DNA from: Adineta ricciae
Lineage: Eukaryota; Rotifera; Eurotatoria; Adinetida; Adinetidae
DNA: 64,000 nt
NCBI GenBank assembly: GCA_905250025.1
Contig: CAJNOJ010000169.1
Coordinates: 124,001-188,000, forward strand
Reading direction: 5' to 3'
This document shows positions 36,533-47,926 of this stretch, piece by piece. The number at the start of each line of letters is the position of its first letter. Within the stretch, counting starts at the first letter, position 1. A program made the position numbers and the translations under genes. Below the pieces are notes generated by a model, which saw only the letters and a list, made by a program, of their open reading frames with translations, was not told the origin of the DNA and did not search any database.

Positions 36533-39500
36533 CTATTCAGTCGATTCGGGTGGAACAATTTCTAAAGCTAAAAGAAAGAAACAACTATTTAGTGTAATTT
36601 TCTGGGAGCTAATTCGTTTACCTTCGGCTTTTGTTGTCGGTTCTTCTTCGACTGGTTTTTCTGTTTGTTTAGGTTTATCGGTTTCATTTGATGGTTTCGT
36701 AGGAAGGCTTTTCTTGGTATCATCTTCTGATTTTCGCGTTTGAGACGGTTGTTTTTCTTTGATACCGAGTGTATGTGTGATATGATCGAATAATGTACGT
36801 GATTCACCACGAGCACGATACAGCGCATCCGAATAACGTTTGTATTTCTCTTCGAGTTCTTTAAGATCGTGTTGAGTATCACGTAAACGTTTCTTCGTAT
36901 CGGATAATTGGTCGCTATAGGACCGACTACTCTTTTGTGCGGAATGTAAATCATCCGTAAGTTTTTCTAAATAAAATTATTCTTTAATCGAAAGTGATTT
37001 CGAGAGTTTCACTTACGAATTTCCTTTTTCAAAGTGTCAATTTTCAATTCCAGACCTGTTTGAATTTTATTCGATATTTCCAGTTGTTTCATTGCACGTT
37101 GATTATCCAGGGAATTCGTCGATTGAGTCTCGTTGGTTGTAGTTGAACGTATTCCAAACACAGACACATGTGACGGCAAGGAGAGTAGGTTTCCTGTGAA
37201 GAGAACATCGAAGAATGTCATTTCGAACGAGAATTCCGAATGTAGATTTACCTTTTGGTGCAAGTGGATCAATGTCAGTTTCGCTGATTTCAATCGAAGT
37301 TGTTGAATTGTTATCATCGGTTGGTAAAGCTTTATCAGTTAATTTATGATATTGAACTTTTTCATTATGCGCCGTTCGACTAACTAAGATTTTTGCCTAG
37401 GAAAGAATATTTAGTTTCAATACCAATTGAATCTCGTTCTTTTGTTAAATTTACTTCGCTTTTGGTTAAAGATAAGCCGGCTAGGAGAAGAATTTCTTCC
37501 AGATCTTTCTCCGTTAGGTAACCACAACGATTTCGATCGAAATATGTAAACGCAAGCAATAGTTCAGGATGAATTGTACGTTGCCGAGTCTGAACCGTTG
37601 TGGTAGATGTCTTATGATTTTCATTAGTTTCTTCATGAGCTGCTTTCTTATGCTGCTCGGATGAATCATCCTTCAGATCAAACAAAATTTACTAATCTTT
37701 TGTTTATGGAAAGAAGTTTCCTTACTTGACTTGGCGTTCGTTTTCGTTTCTTTTCATTTTCTTCTGCGTTTGTATCCGAATCAATCACAGGAACATCATC
37801 ATTACTTGTTGCCATAGTTTCAACTTGTTCTTCTTGTTTTGCTTCATGATTTGTTTGTTGTTCGTTTGTTATTAGTTCAGTATTCGCGTTCGCAGGTTCA
37901 CTGCTTGTATCTGTGACTTCCAAACAACTGTATAATGATCGGTAGATATGATAAGAATAATCACGCATTAACATTTCAGAAAACGCTTCAGAGAACAGAT
38001 ACAGCTGTGGAAAAAGAGAACGTGATAAATTTGGAACAAATTCATTAGATTAAGCCTTACTTCGAAACATTTTTCCTTAATTGTGTCTTTATTTGCATAG
38101 TTGAGGAGATAATGAAGTGATACAACACGACAGTCGAATTTATCACCTTTAGCTGTGGTTGGATGAACAAGTATTGAACGTTGGGAAGGAAGTTGATATT
38201 TGCTTTCGATATCTTTTCGTAATTTATCAATATCAGCTTGGTTATGTTCTTTTATTTCAACTTTTTCCGATTTCGACGTTGTTTCCGGCGCAGTTGTTGA
38301 TCCTTGTGCTTGTTCTTCGCTAGTTTCAGTACTGGCAACAGCTGCAGCTTTTTCTTCATCGGCCTAACAAATGTTATCGATTGGATATATTTCTGAAATT
38401 ACGCGTTTCAATTGTAAGCTTACTTGCTCTTGTTGGAGTACTTTAGTTAGTCGTTTTCTCAAATCGACTTTTATTCCAGTAACAGGTTGTCCGCGTGCTT
38501 TCAATTCTTTTTTGAGATCGCTCACCTGCAAATATCAATTGATAGAGACGAAGTCATGAATATCGACTAAACTTACACGAAGATTTTCCACGTCAACAGC
38601 TGAATGATGAGATGCACTAGGTGTCTCACTTTGTTCATCCTGAAAAGTGAAATACAAATGTTTGATTCAATGATTAAAAAAGGGACGGAAAATAAGAAGA
38701 AAGACAGATAGTTATCGGCAGTTGTGTGTGTCATCAAAATGACAATTGTTGTATCAGACACGCAAGAAGAAATGAAAGAGAGAAACAGAGAGAGAGAGAG
38801 ATCAACGAATGTATATGTACAGATGTAGTGGCTTCGTTGAGTTCTTCAGCAATTTCTTCATCACATGCTTGCTTGTACATTGATATTGTTTCTTCCCATT
38901 CGAGGCTTGATGGCATACAGGCAGCAGCAATATCCGGCAGGAAAACGATGATATTTTCGACACGACTCTCAATCAAACGACCCTTGTGAATTTCTTCTGG
39001 ACGATGATAGCGCACCTCCAGGTAACGGCACCTAGGATGAGGTACACATTTGATGATCAGAATCAATGACAGATATGGTCAACAATAAGATATATCACAT
39101 AGAAAAAAAGAAATTTGTCATAGACTATTCGTTATCGTTGTGTATTGTTCCTCGAGGGAAAACAACATAGAATAAGATGCAAAAAAATTCTTGTGAAGAA
39201 TATGTCAAATTATACACGCTTATTACGTACCATTGAAGACATTTACTAAGATCAATGCCAGTCTGTGCATGAGTGCAACGAATAGCTGTGCGAATAAGCA
39301 CTTGAGGATCGGTATCGGGATTGGGACCATCAAGTGATTCAGACCATGAACCGCCTAATGGAAAATATTCATTCTGATAACGAACACCAACAAGAAATTT
39401 GATTAGTTTTGTTGGATGTTCTAAATCATCTGGATTTATTGTTGAAGAAGTTTTACTATCACCGCTGTTGATTAAACACGAACGCGATATCAATGTTTGA

Positions 39501-40878
39501 ATATCTGGTGATGACATTAACATAACCTAAAAGAGATTGCCGTTTTAATTTCAGCCGGTTAACAAGCACAAGTGACATACTCGAACATTCCATGAATAAT
39601 CGGCATCAGGTGGATCGAGAACGGAAACTTTACCAGTCGATAGACGTGGTACATTTTTATTAAATACATGAAATGAACAAGGAGTAATAAATTTCATAGG
39701 ACGATCGAGTGGTATTGTTTGATGCCACGTATAAGATGCATGATAAAAATCGGATGGAATATGTAAACGTGAATAATGGGAACGAATTTGTGTCACATTT
39801 AATTCAGAGCTAAAGAACGAAATAAGTATTTCCAAGAGAAACTAATGTTAGCTGATATTTACCAGTCGAGTGATGCTTTTGGTAATGTACAAGTATATTT
39901 TGGCAGTGGTACTCGCGAAGTTCGTTTCGGTGTGATAGCTTTGTTCGTACGCGATCGACTTCGTCGTGTGGAATCTGAGCGACGACGATCATTAGCGTTG
40001 GAACCATTATTCACAGGCCCATGTCGATCACGATTATTGTTGCCATACTGGTGGTGATGGTCAGCATTCGTGTTGTTATTATTATTATTATTGCTATGAC
40101 TATTATTATTATTATTATTTGAAGGCAATGGCCGTTTCATATTCGATGATTGGTTACGATTTGGGTTACGATTAATATAAGAATCAGAATTGCGTGACAT
40201 TGGTTGTGAACTGTTACCTCCTCCCGTCGGACGTTCTAGATTGGTCGAGCGAAAATGAAAGGTGTTTGAAATGAATGTATTCTCTTACGTGGTCGCCGAT
40301 TATCTGGAGGTCCTGGAACTACTCGAACTTCGAATCCATAATATTTGTAAGGCGTTTGAGTAGCATAACCTTCAGCAGGTTTCATTTGACATACAACATG
40401 ATCACCGACACGTGGTAGGGGACCGGAGACCGCACTACAACGGAAATTTTCTTCGTGAAAACAAAAAAGACCATGCAAAATAGTAGCATTACTTCAATTT
40501 AAATGAAATTTCATTGTCAATAACACCATAATCTCGATACATATTTGATACAGTTCCAGTATACGGTAGACTTTTCGTTGCAGATGAATAATTTGTTGAG
40601 GACAACATCGATGGTCCCTAAAAAAAAAGACATATACATTCCAATAATCGTTCATATATTTATCAATTCGTCAGTACAGAATTTATAACAGAGTACATTG
40701 AATTGGGATTTGTTTGGTAATTCATAGACGGTAAACCTATTTGATTGCCAGACACACCTTGTGGAGGTAGAGCGAATGATTGAAAGGAATCTGCGGATGA
40801 TGTATAACGACGATCACCTGAACCACCTCCTGCACTATTACCACCATCGCCTCGGTGCCATGCTCCTTTGAATGCCAT
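36533..40878 (-). CDS. CCAR1: Cell cycle and apoptosis regulator 1 (CCAR1)
   Basis: Nuclear coactivator of transcription and splicing. Start at 40878 (MAFKGAWHRGDGGNSAGG). Order: Gly/Ser/Gln-rich N-terminus; S1-like domain (about 40240-40600: YTGTVSNMYRDYGVIDN, RVGDHVVCQMKP); Asn-rich and Arg/Ser-rich linker (39890-40200); DBC1/nudix-like domain (about 38860-39830: LHIPSDFYHASYTW, LDPPDADYSW, LGGSWSESLDGPNPDTDP, TAIRCTHAQTGIDLSKCLQW, EVRYHRPEEIHKGR); SAP box (38420-38580, LRVSDLKKELKARGQPVTG); KFDCRVVSLHYLLNY segment (about 38060-38140); degenerate EF-hand (37450-37590, LAFTYFDRNRCGYLTEKD); and C-terminal coiled coil ending at the stop codon 36535-36533. Presence of the SAP box favours CCAR1 over CCAR2. 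Confidence 0.94.
40075..40125 (-). repeat. Asn-coding AAT triplet repeat inside CCAR1
   Basis: Two runs of the triplet (ATT on the plus strand, interrupted by Ser/His codons) encode poly-asparagine within the linker before the DBC1-like domain. It is in frame and therefore expressed. Confidence 0.8.
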
Positions 40879-41186
40879 GATTACTTACGAAAAGATTAAA
40901 ATATCAGTTACAATCTAAAAGTAAATTACAGATTGCTGAGGTTAATATTATCATCAGTCGCAGCACTGATCAATATGCCTATGAAACAATAGAAGAGAAG
41001 AGGAGAGAAGAGAAGAGAAGATGTAATAAATAAACAAAAACAAACAAGTCATCGTTTTCAATATCTGATTGGTTTAATAAAAACAAACGATAGAGAGCGT
41101 TAGTAGTCGTTGATAAGTATATAGAAGCGCCTGTATAGATAAAGAAAGAGATATGTCCTGTTCCCTTCGTTTCTTTTAAAAGCAGA
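40879..41186. promoter_or_regulatory. Bidirectional promoter region CCAR1 / GALM
   Basis: 308 bp separate the two divergent ATGs, so both promoters must be here. Contains a (AGAAG)n purine tract at 40990-41022. No obvious TATA box. Confidence 0.5.
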
Positions 41187-42795
41187 ATGGCAAACATTAC
41201 TATAACGAAGAGTTCATTTGGTAGAACTGAACTTAATCGTGAATGTATGAAGTATGTCGAATGATCATAATCACATAGCAGTAAAACGTAAATTGTTGAT
41301 TAGATACACTCTTTCGACATCAGATGGTTTTGAAGTTGCTCTGATTGACTATGGTGCTACGATTCAATCGATTCGACAGATTGATAAAAATAACCGGGTC
41401 GCTGAAATTACTCTTGGCTATGATAATTTACAAGGTAGATTTGAGTTTGAGAATGGTCTCTGAGTTGTTTTGTCCAATTAGACTATATTGATGATAAGTG
41501 TTATTTTGGTTGCACTGTTGGTCGAGTAACTAATCGAATCAAGAACGGCTATTTTCAGTTAGATGGACATGAATATCAGTTAGAAAAAAATGACCATGGA
41601 AAACATCATTTACATGGCGTGTTTAACAAACGTCTATGGAAGAGTTCAGTGGAAAATAATGAGACAGTTGTATTTAAATATCTAAGTCCAGATGGTAGTT
41701 GTGATTCTAAGATAATCTAAGTATGACCTTGTTGTTTTCAAGGAGAAGATGGTTATCCAGGAGAAGTCGATGTTACTGTGAAGTATACTTTAACGTATGA
41801 TCATTGTTTAATAATCGATTTTTATGCCACAACTACCAAGCCAACACCTATTAATATGACGAATCATACATATTTTAATCTTGCGGGACATGTATGTATC
41901 CGAAGTGATAGTCTCCCGAGGACAGATATACATACACTGAGTTGATTGTTTTGTACTGTTCAATGAGATGACACTACTAATCATTGGAAATATTATTACA
42001 AACTTTGACACACTCAATGATACGAGCATATATCTATGCTAATTAAGTAACAGCTAATCCTTGTCTACTTTTATTATCAACATTGACTGGACAATAAAGA
42101 CATCGACAGATATATGAATCTTTCGAAATACACTGAGAAGGAAGCAATGTCTTTTGTTTTTATTTCGAGGCAAATGTAACAATACTTGACCACGAATTGA
42201 TGGTAGCAGCCAATCGTTATACTCCACTCGATGCTGAACATATTCCTATTGGTTTGTTGCTTTTTCTTACGAGATGTTTATGAGATACTAAGCAGAGATT
42301 ATAGGCGAAATTGCATCTGTTGTAAATACTCCAAATGATTTTCGAACATTGGCGCGTATTGGTGATCACATTAACGAAATCCCCTATGCGTATAATGTTA
42401 TGTATATGGTTGATGGAGATGGAAAGCGATCGTTTGGAAAGTAAATCTTTTGTAATGGAGAACCCCTTGCCCTCTCCAAATGCATTCCGTTCTAGACTTG
42501 TTCATCGAGAAAGTGGCCGAGCAATCAGTGTTCAATCGACACAGAAAGGTCTTCAATTCTACACTGGAACATATCTTGATAACATTAAAGGACGCGACAA
42601 TGTCTCATATCAGAAATATAGTGGTTTGTGTTTAGAAGCTCAAAATTTTACTGATAGTGTTAATAATCAAGTAAATTTATCTCGAGACTAGCTGCAAACT
42701 GATTATTTTCATTTTAGCCTCGATTTCCGAGTACAATTCTCCGTCCTGGTGAGATTTATCACGAACAAACGATATTTCACTTTTATTTAGAATAA
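41187..42795 (+). CDS. GALM: Galactose mutarotase (aldose 1-epimerase)
   Basis: Interconverts alpha- and beta-D-galactose at the head of the Leloir pathway. The start MANITITKSSFGRTELN is followed by a ~41 bp intron (GTGAAT..CATAG) and then VKRKLLIRYTLSTSDGF. Later exons carry GRVTNRIKNGYFQLDG, HHLHGVFNKRLW (first active-site His), EDGYPGEVDVTVKYTL, PINMTNHTYFNLAGH (second active-site His), GLQFYTGTYLDN (substrate Gln) and LCLEAQNFTDSVN (catalytic Glu). The stop codon is 42793-42795 after IFHFYLE. Seven or so exons; one intron (about 41889-42170) is longer than usual. Odd point: where the family has a substrate-binding Asp in an F-D-H-N motif, this gene reads PYAYN. The fold and catalytic Glu/His pair look intact, so mutarotase is the likely role, with possibly altered substrate. 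Confidence 0.9.
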
Positions 42796-45702
42796 CTTTT
42801 ATGCTTTAACATATTTTCTAACCTATGCTCATCTTGATTTTGTATGTGATTAATGAGTCAATAAATTATCAAGCTATTTTTAATAATTCGGTTTTTTTGT
42901 CATCAGCGTCGACAAAAGAGATAAAAGTAATGCGTCAGAAGTATGAAAGACTCTTGAAATAGTGAAGAAATATACTGAAATGACCTTCATATTAGAGTAT
43001 TATGCCTTTTTAAAAACATGCTTACATAATAAACTATTGAGATCCAAAAAGCAAATTCAAATAGCATACCATGAGTTTTGTCTAATCATTTATTTCTTTT
43101 CAATTTCTAATCCTATAACTATTGGGCAATTTAGTGGAGCTTAAATGTCAAATCGACGATTCGTATTCAAACATTTGATCACACGGTAACTATGTGGTGG
43201 TTATAGCCGTTGAATCAGATATTTGTTTCAAAACTGCATCTTTGCATATGTATTCTTCAGATGACATTGATGGTGATCATAACGAGCACGATATCTATGA
43301 CTATGAAAAAGACTCTTACAAAGAAAATACGAGCTAATATAGCTATTAAAAGAAGCAGAACTGTTCTCTTCGTTTATTTTTACGATGATGGCACGAGTAC
43401 TTCATAACCTGATGGAAATCCTGATACTATGATATATCATTCTCGTTCTGCTAGTATAATATGAGAGAAGAAACTATAACATTGTTGTTTAAAGCTGCAA
43501 GTGAGTACACTTGATGATTTGATATCGTGAAACGAAAGAATAGTAGACCAATACTACAACGACAAACGATAGCATCGGTATTGTGCATACCTTTTATGGC
43601 ACGATAAAATCACTCTTTTCCATATTTGAATACTGTTTGTAGCAGAAAAATTAGTATTGATAATTCGTAGAAGTTTCAGTGACCAAAATGATTTGGCGAT
43701 TTATTTTGTCAACTATTTGTACTACTTGTTTGTCGTTAGACATCTTCTCTATGAGTGAAAATCTAAAGCTGAAACATATCTAATATTTTAGATACAACCT
43801 CTAATGAAACATTCCCCATCGTTTGTCAATTTACATGATGATTGGTTGATATACATTTTCCCACCCAGTCCTTTACTGTTGTAATTGGTAAAACTACTAA
43901 ACGATGGTGACTATAGATGGATTTTGATAATTGTTCAATGTAACGCTCACTGTATGAAATAAATTAATTATATGCTCTGATCATGACATTAGTCAAAGAT
44001 AATACGGCTTCTGTTTAGTAAGCCTATGATGCTACCAACACGGTCTGATCATTCATTCCATCATCTTGTTTATTTTATCTTGATAATGAAGATTGAATTC
44101 TTCGAAACGTTGAATAATAATAAATACCAATAGAGAAAACTCTCTATCAATATGTTTTTTGCTGCTGTTAGAATCCTTTTACTTATTTCAAAATGATTGC
44201 CCATAAACACACATAACTACTTTGAACTAAAAAAAAGACTATTTCAATCGTTGAAATAAGCCTCATTTTTAGCTCGTTATAATATCATCACTCTTAAATT
44301 ATCTTCACAAACTTTTTATTCACTTTCAATGGAGTCTAACAAAAATCTTTGTTAATTAACTAGTGAGAATTGACAGAGTTTCGTCTACTTTATTGTATTC
44401 CGTTAAAATCTTCATCTTGTTGATTAGCTAGAGTTTCATATAACGATGAATGTATAGTTTAGCATGACGTTATACGTCCCTTTAATATTGCTATACAGGC
44501 CACTAAAAGTTTCTGATGATTATATAATGAAACAACTGGAGCAATTAGTAAGAATTATGTTTAGACTTGACCTTAACACCGATATTTTGATTTGAAAACG
44601 TCTTGTCACGACGTTAAGATGTTAAACAGAACACCAAGTAACTATGTATGTCTGTCTGTTCTTTTCCTAGTTCCGCTTGATTAATTCTGTTTTCATTGAA
44701 CCATGACTACAACTATTCGACAAAATATTACCAATAACTTTTCATTCTTGTTTATTATTTACTTTGAAACTCGTATAGCGAATTAAGCCGATTAACAAAT
44801 CAACAAAACCAATCGAGTATGTATTAAATTTTATGCCCAAATGTTAATCATTGTATTTGTACGTCTTACTCATTACAAAATATTAACAGCTGATTTGTAG
44901 CAACACTGACGAATAAGCTACCTAGGTACTTTAAGGTTAAAGGATTAATCATATGAACATTTCATATCTTATCAACGAAAAAAGCCTACGTCTTTTGAAG
45001 TATTTTATGATTTTGAAATAAAAAGAGTCGGACAGGAGTATTACTTCGAATACGCTGACAAACAACATATTAAGATAAAAAACGAAATGTATTACTTTTC
45101 TTCCTTTCTATCGTTATGTCTTACACGCATCGACATCACTGGCCTGTTATTTTATCTTTACATATAAGAACGCATCTCATTTTTACTTGTTTGTGCTACA
45201 ATTATTCACTAGACTGAAAGAAATCCATCTCTACTTTTTATCTTGAACTATCTGTAAAAGTAACGCTGTCATTACTAGTTTTTCTTTGATAGTTCTTTAC
45301 AAACTTGATAAGCTTCTTATCTCCAAGTAAAAGAAATGAGAGCTAATGGTGTTGCATAGTTGGAACGTGGGAAGAAGAAGTTTTAAGAGATAGGAGAATA
45401 GTGAGTTGCATTGCGTACATTTTGTAAAATAAAATATCTACTGTTTAGTATCTGTCGTTGAAATGAGTCATGGAATCTTCTTATCACTATTGAAATACAC
45501 GTCAATGTCCTTCAATTCGTTCTTCTCATGTCGAAGTAGTTTCGAAGTAAATTTCGTCTGTTGTCTCCAATGAAAATAAAGTAAACTGAATATTCTTTGA
45601 TAGCATTCTATTCGGAGACTACCGTATGATTTTTCTTTACCTGAATATTATTTCTGATCTCTTCAGAAACGAGTTATTTGTCTCTTTCATATCTAGCAGT
45701 CA
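42796..45702. other. Gene-poor AT-rich interval
   Basis: 2.9 kb without a convincing gene in an otherwise dense window. One acidic stretch at 43258-43336 (DDIDGDHNEHDIYDYEKD) follows a CAG acceptor and ends in a stop, but it has no partner exon that I can see. I see no terminal repeats, target-site duplications or transposon-like protein. Confidence 0.5.
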
Positions 45703-47032
45703 ATGTTTGTGTTTAACCAACAAAGCTACATCTACAAATTATGTCTATTAAGCTCTATTTTAATGATAATTACCAGCTTTTTAAATATTATGTATATTCT
45801 ACGTCATCCTACTACACACGTAAACGGCGAACATGATAAACAGAAATTATCGGCAACTGCCAAGCCGGAAGATTCGCCATCAACGACCAAATTAATGAAA
45901 ATCCCTAATAATCAATCTGTTATTTTTCAAGCAGCGTTCAAAAAACTCTTAGATTCTTTTAATGAAAAGTACATTTCAACAATGCATCAACACAATTCAA
46001 CAAATTTACTTTGTCCGTCAATACCGCCAGATTTACAAGGGCCTTTGATTATAAAAGGATTACCGAAAAATTTTACTCTTCTTAAAGAATCCTCATATCA
46101 CTCTGAAGTGCAGTCGGGTGGACGACATCAGCCAAAAACATGCTTACCACGTCATAAAGTAGCTATCATTGTGCCGTATCGTAATCGTTGGGAAATTTTG
46201 GAACAATTTCTGTTTCATACACACACATTCTTACAACGACAACAATTAGATTATCGAATATTCGTTTGTGAGCAAGCATACGATAAGACCTTTAATAAAG
46301 GTATTGTTATGAATGGATGTTTCAAAGAAATTCTCAAATTAGAACCGAATACGCAATGTTTTATAATGCATGATGTCGATTTATTGCTAATCGACGATCG
46401 AAATATGTATTCATGTCCAATAAATCCACGTCATCTGAGTGTTGCTGTTGATAAATTTCAATTCTATTTACCATATCCCGAATTAGTAGGTGGTGTTCTA
46501 GGTAATTGATTTGAATTGCTTTACTTTCGTATCTAAAAATGAATTTGAATAGGAATATGATTATTCGAACAGAAATAGACATACAGCTAGCTCAGTAAAG
46601 ACGAAACTTTTTCTCTTTGTCAAGAAAGAAAATGTAAAGAATTTGTTTTCATATTTCACATTTCTCTTTTATTTCAAGACTATGTGTACTATTTCTTATT
46701 TTCTAGCGATGCGTCGTGAGCATTACCTATTGGTCAATGGCTATTCAACGAATTATTGGGGCTGGGGTGGTGAAGATGATGATATGCACAAACGTATCGT
46801 TAAAAAGAAACTAATACTTGATCGACCACCGACAGCTATTGCACGATATAAGATGTTGAAGCATAGTCATCAGAAATTGAATCCAGCTCGGATGAAAGTC
46901 CTGCGTACAGCTAATAATCGAATCGATTCCGACGGTGTTAATAATGTAATATATAAATTNAGTGACATCCGACTTTTGAACGAATTAATTTTTCTTGGAA
47001 AAATACCTGAGGGGTACCCCAGGGAAATCTGA
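45703..47032 (+). CDS. Beta-1,4-galactosyltransferase family, type II Golgi enzyme
   Basis: Transfers galactose (or GalNAc in some invertebrate members) from UDP-sugar to terminal GlcNAc in the Golgi lumen. Two exons: 45703-46500 and 46707-47032. Short cytosolic end, membrane anchor at about residues 12-32 (KLCLLSSILMIITSFLNIMY), stem to about residue 105, then the catalytic domain: KVAIIVPYRNRWEILEQFL, QRQQLDYRIFVCEQA, the MHDVDLLLIDDRN metal site, PRHLSVAVDKFQFYLPYPEL, NGYSTNYWGWGGEDDDMHKR, and the second metal patch MLKHSH. The usual FNRA motif reads FNKG here. The C-terminus (after SDGVNNVIYK) departs from the family and ends in a GC-rich palindromic stretch. Base 46960 is N (codon TTN, Leu or Phe). 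Confidence 0.92.
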
Positions 47033-47926
47033 TGAAAAACAAAAGATTCAAAAGCCAACTAAAACACACTATTTCTAGGTCAGTTTTTTGTGCTGATTCC
47101 GATTCTGACACTTTTAAAACTTAAAAGTGAATGGCAGGATTCGATGATCGCCTCACAAGCTCGAATCTGTGAGTGATCCTTTGAACTCGAGTGTTTGGAT
47201 ATTCTGGATATCATTTTAGAACTAGGAGAAAATATCAAATATGCCATTTTGTAGAGCAAATCAAGCTCTATTGATGGCTGTATGACTTAGTTGAAAAAGT
47301 GAAAACAGTTGAGAAAAAATCTATAAATATAAACAGGACGTGATATTAATTTTTTGCCAAAATTGGTACTCGTGGTCAATCTTCAAGTTGATCCTCTGCA
47401 CCACTAGAACAGTTTATATGAACGCCGAGCACATGGTTCGATGCAGAATCAAAAGGGCTATACGCTGGTGTGTGGACATTTTTGGCAATCGATTTTTCTC
47501 TATAGTATTTGAACGAAATACTGTGAATTAGCCGACTTTTGAAAACACTAAAACCAAAAGTATTTCCATTTTTTTGCCTCAGTTTTGACTCAAACAAAAA
47601 ATGTCACATAGGCAGTTTTGTAGAGCAAGTCAAGCTCTATCGATCGCTATATGACTCAATTTGGATGAAGCAAGCGATCTATGAAAAAAAATTAAAATAC
47701 AAAAAAACTCGGTTTTAGTCATTTTTCAGATATTTTTTTTCGGTGAAATCGTTCGGTATACCCTATCTTCCTTATAATAAATCTTTAGGCCGTAATATTC
47801 TGGATTCATATATAGGTCAATGTTACCTAACTTCCTAGGGGGTCAAATCCAAAATCGGTTGACCCCCATGTTTTGGCAAAGTTCGATTTTTTCATGGACC
47901 GTCTCTTAAAGATGTTTGTTATATTC
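47033..47926. repeat. Repeat island with palindromic units
   Basis: About 0.9 kb with no gene. Two copies of a ~46 bp unit lie at 47247-47292 and 47616-47661 (40 of 46 bases equal by eye), 369 bp apart, each centred on TAGAGC..GCTCTA, a short inverted repeat. A perfect 9 bp inverted repeat with a 12 base loop (GGGGGTCAA/TTGACCCCC) lies at 47838-47867, and GGGGTACCCC at 47011-47020. A degenerate third copy lies near 48800-48860. Looks like remnants of a non-coding mobile element; no transposase seen. Confidence 0.5.
47838..47867. repeat. Perfect 9 bp inverted repeat (hairpin)
   Basis: GGGGGTCAA, 12 base spacer, TTGACCCCC. GC-rich against an AT-rich background. Could be an element terminus or an RNA hairpin in the 3' flank of the CUB-LDLa gene. 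Confidence 0.75.

Noticed and set aside
43210-43407. Possible 65-codon gene in the gene-poor interval
   Set aside because: Thr/Ile/Met-rich, in a different frame from the acidic stretch, with no supporting signals.
45703-47032. Galactosyltransferase as the xylosyl-type (B4GALT7) enzyme
   Set aside because: The motifs DRNMYSC, VAVDKFQF and WGWGGEDDD fit the B4GALT1-6 group rather than B4GALT7, which has FWGWGREDDE.
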